Positions 1 to 8,488 of a stretch of DNA of 64,000 nt are shown in pieces. The stretch's first letter is position 1. Every line of letters starts with the position of its first letter. Both the position numbers and the translations under genes were made by a program. Origin of the DNA: Halogranum rubrum (GTDB taxonomy: Archaea > Halobacteriota > Halobacteria > Halobacteriales > Haloferacaceae); contig NZ_FOTC01000004.1 in NCBI RefSeq assembly GCF_900114455.1, forward strand, positions 27,964 through 91,963, read 5' to 3'. The notes beneath the pieces are model-generated. The model saw only the letters and a program-made list of their open reading frames with translations. It was not told the DNA's origin and searched no databases.

Positions 1-1
1 G

Positions 2-382
2 CGAGTCGCACAGCGGCTTGGGTCACAGCCCTTTGTCACGCAGGTCAATCCATTTCCCTCACACAAACCGGCGACTGTCGAGGTCGTCTTCGATGCGACA
101 GCCTATCCAGACCAGGTCTCGCGGGTGTACGTCGACCTCGAAGTCGAACGCAGTGGCAACTTCTACATTCATTACGTCGAACAGTGGGACGGTCACCAGA
201 AAGAATGTCGGTGGGACCGCCACGAGAATCCACATAACAACCGAGACCACTATCATCCGCTCCCCGATGCGTCCACTAACGACGCTGTAGATCGAGCGTA
301 TCCTGCTGACTTCGTTGCGGTTGTTGGAGAAGTGCTTGCGGAGATTCAGTCTCGATGGGGAGAGACGTTTGACGAAGTCTGA
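2..382 (+). CDS. Haloarchaeal hypothetical protein, 5' end outside window
   Basis: The reading frame is open from base 2 to the stop at 382, so the gene begins before the window; the first internal GTG at 125 is not a convincing start. About 126 residues are visible. The middle carries a conserved-looking block rich in His, Trp and Asp (YIHYVEQWDG, then WDRHENPH and DHYHPLPDAS), and the C-terminal 30 residues look like an amphipathic helix. This architecture is common among small haloarchaeal proteins of unknown function, often next to helix-turn-helix genes; I cannot assign a reaction. The His/Asp cluster might bind metal, which is inference. No membrane segment is seen. Confidence 0.65.
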   Translation, partial: RVAQRLGSQPFVTQVNPFPSHKPATVEVVFDATAYPDQVSRVYVDLEVERSGNFYIHYVEQWDGHQKECRWDRHENPHNNRDHYHPLPDASTNDAVDRAYPADFVAVVGEVLAEIQSRWGETFDEV

Positions 383-451
383 GTTACGCACGATGGGGTG
401 TCGTCCTCGCCACGGGATGTCGTTAAGATTCGTTCTGCTGTATAGTCCACT

Positions 452-925
452 ATGGAACTCCCGAAATCCTCTCTCCTCAATGTTGCCCGCGGAGCTGGTG
501 TACTCGCGTGTCTCAGCGGCGGGTATGGGTTCTTGTTCATGCTGGGCGCATTCGGGCCCGTCTCATGCTGGACGACGCAGACGGCCACCGAGAGTGCCAG
601 TGGAAAGTCCACCACTGTGGTCACTCGTGGTTGTGAAGCAGGAATCGACTACCTCTTCGGGAGCACAGGCGGCAACGCCCCAGTCCTGTTTGGTTGGGCC
701 ATGGTACTGATCGGACTCGTCGCCTTTGGCGGAGCTGCTGCGTGGCTTGGCTATCGACACATCATCTGGGCGACCGTAGCCATCGGGACGAGTATCTCGA
801 TTCTCGGTATGCTGAGCATCGGATGGTTCTTCGTGCTTCCAACGCTGTGCCTACTGATTGCCGCGGTCGCGCTCACCGTCCAGGCCCGCCGAGAGAGTAC
901 TGGGAGACGCCCAACGGCGATTTGA
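452..925 (+). CDS. Small integral membrane protein, unknown function
   Basis: 157 residues with about four hydrophobic segments: roughly residues 13-37, 72-93, 98-120 and 123-145. The loop between the first and second contains two cysteines (SCW and RGCEAG) that could form an extracellular disulfide, and the tail RRES..RR is basic, consistent with a cytoplasmic C-terminus. No enzymatic or transporter motif is visible. It starts at ATG 452, about 70 bp after the preceding gene, with the same orientation. I do not recognise the family; the membrane topology is read directly from hydrophobicity. Confidence 0.7.
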   Translation: MELPKSSLLNVARGAGVLACLSGGYGFLFMLGAFGPVSCWTTQTATESASGKSTTVVTRGCEAGIDYLFGSTGGNAPVLFGWAMVLIGLVAFGGAAAWLGYRHIIWATVAIGTSISILGMLSIGWFFVLPTLCLLIAAVALTVQARRESTGRRPTAI

Positions 926-962
926 GAACGAGATCCAAGACGGTAAGGCCCCAAATTCTGCA

Positions 963-1937
963 TCAGGAACGTGAGCCGACTTCCGTCCCAGGCGTGAACT
1001 CGGTCAACTCCTCAATTCGGCGTTCGAGTGCCTCGACTTCCTCGCGTAACTGCTCGGCTTCTGGGTCATCACTTGCAGTGAGTCGATCTTTCAACCCTTG
1101 CAGTCGCGTTTGCTTGTGTTCGTCGTCGACGTCGGCTTTCCGGACGTACGCACGTTCTTCGATATCGTACACTGCCGACTCCGGAAGGTCGGTCACGTCG
1201 AGTGCGTCATCGACTTTCTCGCGGTCGATACCCATGACCTGTTCGCGAGGGACACCCGCATTTTCGAGGACACCCAATACTTCCTTGTCGTCCTTGAGGG
1301 TGCGATTGCGTCGCGTCGTCCGCTGGACGGATCCGTACTGACCGTGGACGGGTTGGTCGTGGTGGAGTCGGTCAAGCAGGCGTTCCCGGACCGACTGACG
1401 GAGGTCACCAGCGTTGCGCTGGACGTCCGAACACAGCGTGTAGAGATTGATGAGCACCGGCGTCTCGCACTCGGCGAGTGCCGTTGGGTCGTGCCGTTCG
1501 AGCGCGTCGATGAGAAGCAGCATATCCGCATAGACGTCGAGGTCGGGTTCGACGCGTTTCTCGTCAGCTGCAGTGGGCGTGCTTTCAACGAGTTGTGAAC
1601 TCGTCGGGTCGTCGGTTGCAGTAATCGTTCCGGCCCGCTCGTCGCACTCGTAGCGAGGGTGAAGACTCAACACCGCCGCATAGGGTTCGGCGTCGGGTGG
1701 GAGTCGGCTCAAGTCGAACGTGCCACCGACCTCCTCGATCCGCTCGGCAAGTGTCGCGAACTGGTCGCGCTGCAGCGGTTGTGAGTCGCCGGAGTCGACG
1801 AACTCGATAACGACACGGTGTTCTTGGCTGTCGGTAATGTGGAATCGCGTCTCCGTGAGCGGCGTCACGAGTGTCGCCTCAGCGGGGAGTGCATCGCACT
1901 CCTCGAGCAACGTGTGCCAACTCCCAGTGAATGGCAT
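963..1937 (-). CDS. Acidic haloarchaeal protein with C-terminal coiled coil
   Basis: About 324 residues if the ATG at 1937 is used; a GTG three codons upstream (1946) is also possible. The N-terminal 110 residues form a compact alpha/beta-looking domain (MPFTGSWHTLLEEC, then LTETRFHITD and HRVVIEF). The middle is helical, and the last 70 residues are highly charged heptad-like sequence (RLQGLKDRL...EEVEALERRIEEL) that should make a coiled coil. A basic stretch near residue 215 (RTTRRNRTLKDD) could contact nucleic acid. Similar proteins are, from memory, common on haloarchaeal plasmids, but I cannot name a function. It converges with the membrane protein upstream. Confidence 0.65.
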   Translation of the reverse strand: MPFTGSWHTLLEECDALPAEATLVTPLTETRFHITDSQEHRVVIEFVDSGDSQPLQRDQFATLAERIEEVGGTFDLSRLPPDAEPYAAVLSLHPRYECDERAGTITATDDPTSSQLVESTPTAADEKRVEPDLDVYADMLLLIDALERHDPTALAECETPVLINLYTLCSDVQRNAGDLRQSVRERLLDRLHHDQPVHGQYGSVQRTTRRNRTLKDDKEVLGVLENAGVPREQVMGIDREKVDDALDVTDLPESAVYDIEERAYVRKADVDDEHKQTRLQGLKDRLTASDDPEAEQLREEVEALERRIEELTEFTPGTEVGSRS

Positions 1938-2109
1938 ACGCGACACTTGCCGCCAGTCGATAAAACGTCTCGGCTCGCTTTCGACGACGAGAAAAATTCT
2001 GGTTCGCTAGCGGGAGTCTCCACGTGTTGAAATCGGTCAACCGCGACGTCTCATACTCGCCCGAGAGCTTCGGAAACGGTGGAGTCTGTCGTCGGTGTTG
2101 CAGAGCAGT

Positions 2110-2152
2110 GTTAACCAACGCAAGCCGCACAATTCCGAGTTTGTTGGTTAAC
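2110..2152. repeat. TTAACCAAC/GTTGGTTAA dyad, copy 1
   Basis: Ten-base arms GTTAACCAAC (2110-2119) and GTTGGTTAAC (2143-2152) form a perfect inverted repeat around a 23-base spacer. An ATG follows at 2156 and opens a 27-codon frame ending at 2239. The same dyad recurs at 19073, 20636 and 45940, each time with an ATG within 14 bases. Confidence 0.75.
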
Positions 2153-2202
2153 AAGATGGCAAGTGCTCAGTGTCTCGATGTTCTGGCTCTTGCCGGGACG
2201 TG

Positions 2203-2421
2203 TTACGGAGTAAGCCGGAGTCCGTTCGTCGATTCATAGACGTACCCCTTCAGCAACAGCTGTTCGAGGAGGTCCTCCGCCTCTGGCCGCTCGAACCCAC
2301 CGTCAGTGAGGAGATCGACAGCTGCGTCGTGTGTAATCGTCCCGTCCTTATCGCTTCCCTGCGTTATCAGTTCCAGCGCAGTTTGCTGTGACGGCGTCAA
2401 CGGGGTTGACGAATGCCGCAT
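2203..2421 (-). CDS. Small winged-helix-like protein, copy A
   Basis: 72 residues, close paralogue of the protein at 14411-14629: both begin MRHS, continue LTP(S/T)QQTA, share a PEAEDLLEQLLLKGYVYE-type block and end at the wing (TNGLRLTP). The predicted pattern of three helices followed by two short strands is that of a winged-helix domain with little else, so DNA binding or a protein-protein role in transcription is likely. Start is ATG 2421. It lies between a hypothetical gene and a divergent lipoprotein gene; its 3' end is about 50 bases from the dyad at 2110-2152. Confidence 0.65.
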   Translation of the reverse strand: MRHSSTPLTPSQQTALELITQGSDKDGTITHDAAVDLLTDGGFERPEAEDLLEQLLLKGYVYESTNGLRLTP

Positions 2422-2532
2422 TATTCATGTCTCTGTTGGCGACCACCGAGACTGTTGGGGTTGTGTCGGCTTCTTGGGTTTCTGTTTGTTGTGTGAACCC
2501 GGGGTCACTGATTCTTCATCCTCGACGTCGGA

Positions 2533-2560
2533 TTGTCTCATATCAGACAATATATAATAG
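2533..2560. promoter_or_regulatory. TATA-like site next to a short dyad
   Basis: TTGTCT (2533-2538) and AGACAA (2545-2550) form a 6-bp dyad with 6-base spacer that abuts an AT-rich TATA-like run (2551-2558, tatataat). The position is about 70 bp before the lipoprotein start at 2629, so it may be a promoter with an overlapping operator. Assignment rests only on sequence and position. Confidence 0.4.
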
Positions 2561-2628
2561 CGAGACACGAAGTCTGACCAGATTTCGATGCCCTCCAACC
2601 AACAAGACGACTGTGAGAGTGAATACTG

Positions 2629-3513
2629 ATGAGACGCCGTGGAGTACTCACATCGCTAGCGTGTGGGGCCAGCATGTTGGCTGGATGTGCGACCCGCGAG
2701 AGAGACAGCCGCAGTCCGGTCTCAACGTCTCAACCTACACCGCCACCAGATGTGACGACATTCACCGAGACGAAACCACTCCCCGAACCGAGTGACGTGT
2801 CTAGCCGTGCAGTTGCTCAATCGTTCGTTGAGACATACGAACAGCGCTACGTGTATAACGAACTTGTCGGTGGATTCGGGAGCTCAGGGGTAGCGGCGAA
2901 GATTACGGTTGAGCCAGCGCGTGTCGCTGTCGTCCACACGACTGACTCGGGGTACTACGTGTTGTCCTCCTGTCGGGGATCCGCACGCTACTTCGACCCA
3001 GATGGATCGCCGAGTAGCGCAACCCGTAACGCTTCGAGTGTTGCCCACTTCGTGAGCGATGAACTACACCGGCGAATCCCGTTCAATGCCTATCGGTGTG
3101 AGCGGCCTGTCGTTCAGACAGCCACTGCGAACAACAGCGACGAGCCACTCGCCCGGTTGCAGATCTACGACTTCGAGACTAAGCCCGATTACGAAGACTT
3201 TGAGCAGGGTGGACGAACAGTCGACGTCACCGTCCGGAACGCCGACGAGGAGGTCATCCTCGAGCAAGCATATCAAACATCGCTTCCGTTGACGGTTCAG
3301 CCCGCAGTCACCGAAACACCAGGGTCGTATACACTCGCTGCCTCGCTTACCGATGGACCGACGGTTCAGTATGAGTGGGACCTCTCAACACCGGGTACTC
3401 CCAGCTGGTGGGCACTCTGTCTAGTAATCACGGCTGGTGGCACGTTGGCTATCAAACTGTGGTACCCAAATGAAGAAGTTGGCGTGCCATCGAATGGCGT
3501 CTGTAGACACTAA
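2629..3513 (+). CDS. Secreted lipoprotein with C-terminal membrane anchor
   Basis: 294 residues. The N-terminus MRRRGVLTSLACGASMLAGC has a basic start and a lipobox (LAGC, Cys20), so the mature protein should be lipid-anchored outside the membrane. A Thr/Ser/Pro-rich linker follows (about 27-55), then a folded domain of about 180 residues with a Cys pair (SSCRGS, YRCERP) that may form a disulfide. Near residue 262 a hydrophobic stretch (WWALCLVITAGGTLAIKLWY) could be a second anchor. The domain contains an immunoglobulin-like C-terminal part (VDVTVRN...ILEQAY). Function is not recognisable; a dyad-containing promoter lies upstream. Confidence 0.7.
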   Translation: MRRRGVLTSLACGASMLAGCATRERDSRSPVSTSQPTPPPDVTTFTETKPLPEPSDVSSRAVAQSFVETYEQRYVYNELVGGFGSSGVAAKITVEPARVAVVHTTDSGYYVLSSCRGSARYFDPDGSPSSATRNASSVAHFVSDELHRRIPFNAYRCERPVVQTATANNSDEPLARLQIYDFETKPDYEDFEQGGRTVDVTVRNADEEVILEQAYQTSLPLTVQPAVTETPGSYTLAASLTDGPTVQYEWDLSTPGTPSWWALCLVITAGGTLAIKLWYPNEEVGVPSNGVCRH

Positions 3514-4000
3514 CGTGAGAAGTGCCCACCTTGTCGACGTATTTGGAGCGTTTGTTCGCTTCCGTATTGAGTATGGAGCGACAGTCGAGAATGAAAGCCC
3601 CCGAAAGCCCCCGGACGTTCGACGGCTGCGCCTCGCTGCGGTCCTCGCTCCGCTGTGGTCCTTACGTCGGCTCGCTCGCCGAGCGTCCGGCCCCTTTCAG
3701 TCCCACCCGGTGTAGAGTGGTTAGCGTCGCTTCATCACTGTCTACCAGGTGTGACGCTTCGGTACGCCCGCTCGCCGTCCGGTCGGCCGGTCGCCTGCAC
3801 TCGGCTCACGCTGTTCGCCTCGGCACGCCGCGGGACTCCCGGTGGTCGTCCCGCGCGTCGTTCGCTTCTCCCGAAGCGCCAGCGGGTTAGTCAGTCGACG
3901 CCTGCGCTCCGGTGGGTGCTCGTCGTCGACGAGACTAACTCCGCTGGCCACTCGGACCGGCCTGTCCGGCGCGCGTGCTTGTCTGTGTCCTCCGTATAGG
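3514..4000. other. GC-rich intergenic stretch without a credible gene
   Basis: About 490 bases are dominated by CTCGCT/GCGCC-type low-complexity GC sequence open in several frames at once. None of the frames has acidic haloarchaeal composition or a recognisable domain: translations are Arg/Ser/Pro-rich. I see no gene. It passes directly into the hairpin run at 4001-4149. Confidence 0.5.
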
Positions 4001-4149
4001 CGCGCTCTCGCTCGCGCCCCAGGGGGCGCTCACGAAGGCGCGAGCGAGAGCGCGGAGACGAGTCTGTCGGGTGACGGTGTGAGAAGTCCGCGATGTTAGT
4101 GCATCGCGGTGTCGGGCGCGTGAGCGCCTTCAGGTCTTGGTGAGACCAA
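4001..4149. promoter_or_regulatory. Run of four inverted repeats before an OB-fold gene
   Basis: Four dyads follow one another. Arms 4001-4018 and 4037-4054 are an 18-bp perfect inverted repeat with an 18-base loop that itself contains GCGCCCC/GGGGCGC. CCGCGATG (4088-4095) pairs with CATCGCGG (4102-4109). GGCGC (4115-4119) pairs with GCGCC (4124-4128) across a GTGA loop. TTGGT (4137-4141) pairs with ACCAA, ending at the ATG at 4149. Such a structure could regulate the downstream gene or act on single-stranded DNA; the function is inferred. Confidence 0.6.
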
Positions 4150-5045
4150 TGTCAAGTAACAACGCAACCAGTAATGTAGTTTCGGTCGATGAACAGGCGT
4201 TCGAGAAACAAGACGAAGCGGAAGTCGACGAGGACGGCTTCGAGGTCGTCGATGAGACGCCGAAATTCAGAGCGACGGTGCAGATGGAAGTGCAAGCGAA
4301 GGTGGATGCGAACCACCCGGACGGAATCGTCGACACGAGTGACGAGCGCATCTACGGGGCAACCCTCGAACAAGAAGAGCGCATTCGGGGTCGCGAGGAA
4401 GAGCTAGAGCGCATCAGTGCCAGAGCGACGTTTGGAACGCAAGCGGGACGAGAAGAGCGGTCGCGAGACGTGGCGGCGACACGGAGTGTAGAGCGACGGA
4501 CGAAGTTCCAGAAGCGAGCGGCGAGTGTGGATGTGTGGGCCGACCCAGAGCGAGCTGATCCACGTGAAGAGCTGACTCAGGACCAGTTGGCGGCGGTGAA
4601 CACACAGGCGGTGCGATTGAGTGAGAAGCTCGATGGCTGGTCGCGAGCGGCGATTGGGCGGCGACTCGGTGAAGTCGTCGCCGGTGAGACGGACATGATG
4701 AGCGCGGTCGTCAGCGTGTTCGAGGCGTTGCAGACGGCGCCGGGACAGGTGGTACCCATCGGGAAGCTCGAGGATGTGAATCGCAAAGAGGTGAGTGTTG
4801 AAGGGCGCGTCGAGAAATTGTGGGTACCCTCCCATCCAAGTATCAGCCAAGTGGGTCTCATCGCGGACGACAGTGGACGAACTCGAGTGACGGTCTGGAA
4901 GGCGTCAAATGCACCCCTGATGGACGAGGGCGAGCAGGTGCGCATCGATGGCGCGGCGCGAAATTGGTACGAGGGACGTGTCTCCCTGGCCGTCACTGGG
5001 TGGTCGAGTCTCACCTTCCCTGAGCGCGGTCGGTGGTGGGAATAG
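4149..5045 (+). CDS. OB-fold (RPA-like) single-strand DNA-binding protein
   Basis: 298 residues from ATG 4149; a TTG at 4137 would add four residues but lies inside a hairpin arm. Residues 1-190 are acidic and helical (EEERIRGREEELERIS, and QDQLAAVNTQAVRLSEKLDGWSRAAIGRRLGEV). Residues about 195-290 form an OB-fold as in replication protein A: VNRKEVSVEGRVEKLW, LIADDSGRTRVTVWK and GEQVRIDGAARNWYEGRVSLAV. OB-folds of this type bind single-stranded DNA in replication and repair. The N-terminal helical part resembles other plasmid-borne haloarchaeal RPA-like proteins. The hairpin run directly upstream makes autoregulation plausible, by inference. Confidence 0.75.
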   Translation: MSSNNATSNVVSVDEQAFEKQDEAEVDEDGFEVVDETPKFRATVQMEVQAKVDANHPDGIVDTSDERIYGATLEQEERIRGREEELERISARATFGTQAGREERSRDVAATRSVERRTKFQKRAASVDVWADPERADPREELTQDQLAAVNTQAVRLSEKLDGWSRAAIGRRLGEVVAGETDMMSAVVSVFEALQTAPGQVVPIGKLEDVNRKEVSVEGRVEKLWVPSHPSISQVGLIADDSGRTRVTVWKASNAPLMDEGEQVRIDGAARNWYEGRVSLAVTGWSSLTFPERGRWWE

Positions 5046-5579
5046 CCGGACGACGTGGCCTTCTTTTTGTTACGTGCCCGTTCGCCCGCTTCCCGCCGCC
5101 CCACCCAACCTCCACGGTCCGGGCGGCTCGCAGAGCCGCCGGGCTTTCGCTATCGTTCGGTGGTGAACTCGTTCCGTATCGGCGGTCTTGGATTGTTCTC
5201 GGTTGGTGATAGGTTTCTGTAGCCGTGCTAAATCGAGACCGCAGTCTCGCATATCTGAAAATTACAGAAGACATAGATCCCAAGTAATTCACGCTAAAAG
5301 TATGGGTGGTTCTCATCGAGGTGCTCTCCATTTGCTGGGTACAGGCTCATGGCCGGGTTAGCGGGATGCAGTATTACTACAGTCCTTGAGGTCAAGAAAG
5401 GCTTGAAAAGCGTACTGCCGAAAACTACGCGACACACTTTCTGAGATGGGCGTAGCGGAGGAATCAGACACCACCGATCGAGGGCATCTCTAGCAGGATG
5501 TGTTTATCATCGGCCATCAGAAACCGGATGAATCACACAAAAAACTTTGCTAACGATGCTATTAACGTGTGTGACTCTG
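5046..5579. other. Intergenic region with one strong hairpin
   Basis: About 530 bases without a credible gene. GGCGGCTC (5122-5129) pairs with GAGCCGCC (5133-5140) across GCA and could act as a terminator or structural element behind the OB-fold gene. The stretch 5340-5500 contains short open segments that may be decayed coding DNA, but I cannot identify the source. Confidence 0.45.
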
Positions 5580-6383
5580 CTACATGCAGTTTGCCCAGTT
5601 GTGGTCTGCTTCGCTCCAATCTTTCTGGGTGTGGCCCATGTAGTCCTTCTCCCCATTGGCGCAAAAGTCCCAAGACATCCCACCACCAGCATCGACTGAG
5701 AAACCGCAGAGTTCGAGTGATTTGTAGGTGTGGACGTATTTCCCAGCGATGGTTGTCGAGTCACTATACCCGCTCTCGGTACGAACGTGGACGCCACCGT
5801 ACCCCCAGTCGCTGTCGTTCCTATCGATGTGCACCGCGTCGTGATACTTAAAGCTCAGACCGTTCAGCATGTTGCTGCGGTCATAGAATTCAACGTTGCT
5901 ACTATTGACCCAACTGTCGTTTTCGATTTCGAATGTGTTGTCAGGCCATCCGATCGAGAACCCGTCTTTTGATTCGACGCCCCAAGCATTGTCACCAGTG
6001 TTAAGATCGAAAGTATACTCGAAGTAGATATCGTACGGGTCAGGGTTGCAGTTCCTGTGCCAGGCCGTTATGTTGAGCGTACCGGTCATGTTACCGTCGT
6101 ACAATCGGCTGGTGGATAGCCCGTCTTCTTCCCCCCAGTGGCTTGACTGCATAGGGCTTTGGGTAGAAGTAGTCCAGACTGGGTACCCCTTCTTGCGGAG
6201 GTATTTGACGAATTTATCGTTGTCACCGGTCTTCTCACGGAGCCTTCTGGCACGTTCTAAATCGCGCCGGAACTGGTTCTCCTGTGCGGCAGTGACAGTG
6301 CCGGCCGTCGAGAGACCAATGGTGCTTGCGCCGATCGTCTTCAGTACCTTTCGTCGACTAGTCTGTCTGTTGTTTTCCTTCAT
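5580..6383 (-). CDS. Tat-secreted protein with four conserved cysteines, copy 1
   Basis: 267 residues. The N-terminus has a twin-arginine motif (SRRKVLK) followed by a hydrophobic stretch and AAQ cleavage-like site near residue 33, so the protein should be exported folded. Residues 35-70 are a charged helix (RRDLERARRLREKTG). The mature part is Gly/Tyr/Trp/Asn-rich with motifs HRNCNPDPYD, KDGFSIGWP and a C-terminal KDYMG..Q.D.SEAD..WANC. Four cysteines are shared with the neighbouring paralogue at 6459-7259, suggesting two disulfides. The two genes are in tandem, 75 bases apart. An extracellular binding or toxic role is possible; I recognise no known halocin. Confidence 0.75.
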   Translation of the reverse strand: MKENNRQTSRRKVLKTIGASTIGLSTAGTVTAAQENQFRRDLERARRLREKTGDNDKFVKYLRKKGYPVWTTSTQSPMQSSHWGEEDGLSTSRLYDGNMTGTLNITAWHRNCNPDPYDIYFEYTFDLNTGDNAWGVESKDGFSIGWPDNTFEIENDSWVNSSNVEFYDRSNMLNGLSFKYHDAVHIDRNDSDWGYGGVHVRTESGYSDSTTIAGKYVHTYKSLELCGFSVDAGGGMSWDFCANGEKDYMGHTQKDWSEADHNWANCM

Positions 6384-6458
6384 TTGTGTGATAGTGGTGT
6401 GGGTTGGTAAATTCGTGTTAACTTGTCTATATTGATGGATACTTTGCAGTCTGATTAG

Positions 6459-7259
6459 TTATTGGCAGTTTGCCCAATACTGGTCAGCCTCGCTGTAGTC
6501 CGTCTGCGTGAATCCCATGTAGTCCTTCTTCCCGTCGTTGCAGAAGGACCACGACGGTTCTCCTGACCCACTCGCAGAGGCTCCACAAATGGTTAGGTTA
6601 TCATACGTATGAGCCCACTTCCCGGCAAAAGTGGAGCTATCGCCGTATCCACTTTCTGTATTCATGTAACAGCCACCGTACCCGGAATCGTAATCATCTC
6701 CCCAATACCCACCGAGGCCCGTGTCGTCATATTTGAAGAAAACGGCGTTCAAGCTGTTATCCCGCGTGTGGAAATCGACGTTGCTACTCGATGTAGCTGA
6801 GTTCTCTTCGTACTGGAAATCCGACGCAGGCCATCCAACAGAGAACCCATCTTTGTCACCATCCCCACTACCGCCGTTCATGTTCCACTCGAAGTAGTAT
6901 TCTGCATAGACATCATACGGGTCTGGGTTACAGTTTCTGTGCCACGCACTCACGTTGATAGTCGCGGTCAACTCGTCACTTGAAAGCCGCTGCGTTGACG
7001 GCCCATCGTTCCCTCCCAAATGAACCTTGTCGTGCACTGTGTTCGATTTTACAGCGTAACCCTTCTTCTGGAGATATTCAATGAACTTGTTATTCTCCCC
7101 GGTCTTCTCCCTGAGTTTGCGTGCCTGGTCAACGTCGCGTCGGAATTGGTTCTCACGTTTAGCAGTGACGGTGCCGACCGTTGAAAAGCCGATTGCGCTC
7201 GCGCCAATGGTTTTCAATACATTACGCCGGTTCGTATTGTCTTGTTTCCGAACCATCAC
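6459..7259 (-). CDS. Tat-secreted protein with conserved cysteines, copy 2
   Basis: 266 residues, tandem paralogue of the protein at 5580-6383. It has a twin-arginine region (NRRNVLK), hydrophobic segment and TVTAK export end near residue 34, the same charged helix (RRDVDQARKLREKTG) and the same HRNCNPDPYD, KDGFSVGWP and KDYMGFTQTDYSEAD..WANC blocks. It has an extra Cys (GGCYMNT) absent from copy 1. The insert between the helix and HRNC is shorter and differs most, which fits divergence after tandem duplication. It is divergent from the lipoprotein gene at 7371, with an AT-rich promoter region between. Function unknown. Confidence 0.75.
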   Translation of the reverse strand: MMVRKQDNTNRRNVLKTIGASAIGFSTVGTVTAKRENQFRRDVDQARKLREKTGENNKFIEYLQKKGYAVKSNTVHDKVHLGGNDGPSTQRLSSDELTATINVSAWHRNCNPDPYDVYAEYYFEWNMNGGSGDGDKDGFSVGWPASDFQYEENSATSSSNVDFHTRDNSLNAVFFKYDDTGLGGYWGDDYDSGYGGCYMNTESGYGDSSTFAGKWAHTYDNLTICGASASGSGEPSWSFCNDGKKDYMGFTQTDYSEADQYWANCQ

Positions 7260-7370
7260 CTATTACTTTCAGATGATTTTATATATATCTTTTCATCCAA
7301 TTGGTTTGGTAATTCTATATTGGAATCAAGAATAAGATATTTGTATTTGGGTTATAAACACAATCTTGAA
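7260..7370. promoter_or_regulatory. AT-rich divergent promoter region
   Basis: Between divergent start codons. The tract at 7277-7290 (ttttatatatatc) is TATA-like for the leftward secreted-protein gene. The segments at 7335-7346 and 7350-7357 are TATA-like for the rightward lipoprotein and would place transcription at or very near its ATG, so that transcript may be leaderless. Inferred from composition and spacing. Confidence 0.4.
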
Positions 7371-7829
7371 ATGTACCGTCGGAAATTCCTCGCAACGAGT
7401 AGTGCCCTCCTGAGCCTCGGAATAGCCGGATGTCTCGCCGGCGCCGATGGAACAGACAAGACACAGAATAAAACTGTAAGCGACGAGGCCCAGAATCAAG
7501 CTGGAAAAGTTCAACTAAAACGAATCCGCATAGAAAACCACTCGGGAAAGCAGACCCTTTTCAATGTTGACCTCGCCCGTAATGGAGACCATCCGTATCA
7601 CAGTCAACTGGATATCGGACCCAATGAAACAGTCACCATCTCGGATTGGACCCAAACCGGCAGAACCTTTACCGCCGTCGGTATGTCAAAGCGGTTTGGA
7701 AATTACGAGATGGTAGCTGTCAATTCAGCCGAAGAGCAGTCGATGAAAACATTGGAGATCCACTTCACAATTGATGAACAAGGCGATGTTGCCGGAACAG
7801 TCAAGCCAATTAGCGACTCGAATGCATGA
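7371..7829 (+). CDS. Small secreted lipoprotein
   Basis: 152 residues from ATG 7371. MYRRKFLATSSALLSLGIAGC combines an RRKFL twin-arginine-like motif with a lipobox (IAGC, Cys21), so export and lipid anchoring are expected. After an Asn/Gln/Thr-rich linker (about 25-48), the rest looks like a single beta-sandwich (VQLKRIRIENHSGK, TLFNVDLARNG, GPNETVTISDW, MKTLEIHFTIDEQGDV). Codon use is noticeably more AT-rich than in the surrounding metabolic genes, in line with recent acquisition of the 5.5-7.9 kb block. No specific function. Confidence 0.7.
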   Translation: MYRRKFLATSSALLSLGIAGCLAGADGTDKTQNKTVSDEAQNQAGKVQLKRIRIENHSGKQTLFNVDLARNGDHPYHSQLDIGPNETVTISDWTQTGRTFTAVGMSKRFGNYEMVAVNSAEEQSMKTLEIHFTIDEQGDVAGTVKPISDSNA

Positions 7830-7969
7830 GCGTTTGACTGTAAATTGATTCCCGGATTTGAAAGGCGACGTGCATGTTGTCTATTGGATTATCGTAGCCA
7901 ACCGGATATTCAGAGACAGACTCTTTGACAACGGCACTCGGTTCTGCATCAAGAATCTATGAACTCCTA

Positions 7970-8488
7970 CGATAATCCCTATGGATACGCCGCTCTTGAT
8001 AGCACGTTCTTCGACCGCCGCCGTGCGTCTCGTACTTCCGCCAGCGGTCGGGGAGCACCGTACAGACGCTTAAATTAACGACATTAACTGATGTGGAGTA
8101 CTCTTGGAGTTCTCGGCGTTCACATCACAGCGTGGTGGAAACACGATACGAAAGCCAAATCGCAGGTCGTCCGCCGGTACGAACGCGGAGACCTGCAGTC
8201 CGTGGCTGCCGACAACGGATTTCAAGAATGGCACATCGATACGAGATTGCCGCATACGACATTGAGTACCTTGTTCACTACCGTGGATCATCACCGAAAG
8301 CAGCGGTGAACAACGTGCTCAACCAGACAAAAGGCTACTCTCAGCGTTGGATGGCCGAAACGTCGTACTCAACAACGAAGCGCTCGCTCGGCGATGCCGT
8401 GCGAGCGCTGGGTTGGTATCGTCAGTTCCGTGAAATTGTCTTGATGTTCGCTATCACCAACATAGAATCGCTGTGTGAGTCGCTTTAA
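7970..8488 (+). pseudogene. Decayed IS5-type halophilic transposase
   Basis: Transposase-like fragments occur in more than one frame: YGYAALDSTFFDRR near 7985, YERGDLQSVAADNGFQEW near 8180, and AETSYSTTKRSLGDAVRALGW followed by FREIVLMFAITNIE at 8352-8467. These match the order of the DDE transposase core and C-terminus of haloarchaeal IS5-group elements. Frame changes between the pieces show it is inactive. Terminal repeats could not be defined. It sits immediately before the TFB leader. Confidence 0.7.

Noticed and set aside
3522-4099. Several overlapping open frames in the GC-rich stretch before the OB-fold gene
   Set aside because: Translations are rich in Arg, Ser and Pro with no acidic bias, and the DNA is low complexity. 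They look like by-products of composition.
4088-4128. Clover-like stems resembling a tRNA
   Set aside because: There is no acceptor stem, T-loop consensus or anticodon arrangement; it is a series of separate hairpins.
5122-5140. Hairpin as a CRISPR-like repeat unit
   Set aside because: A single copy with no spacer array nearby.
5498-5851. Rightward frame opposite the first Tat-secreted protein
   Set aside because: Antisense to a gene with a clear signal peptide and paralogue; Arg/Ser-rich translation.
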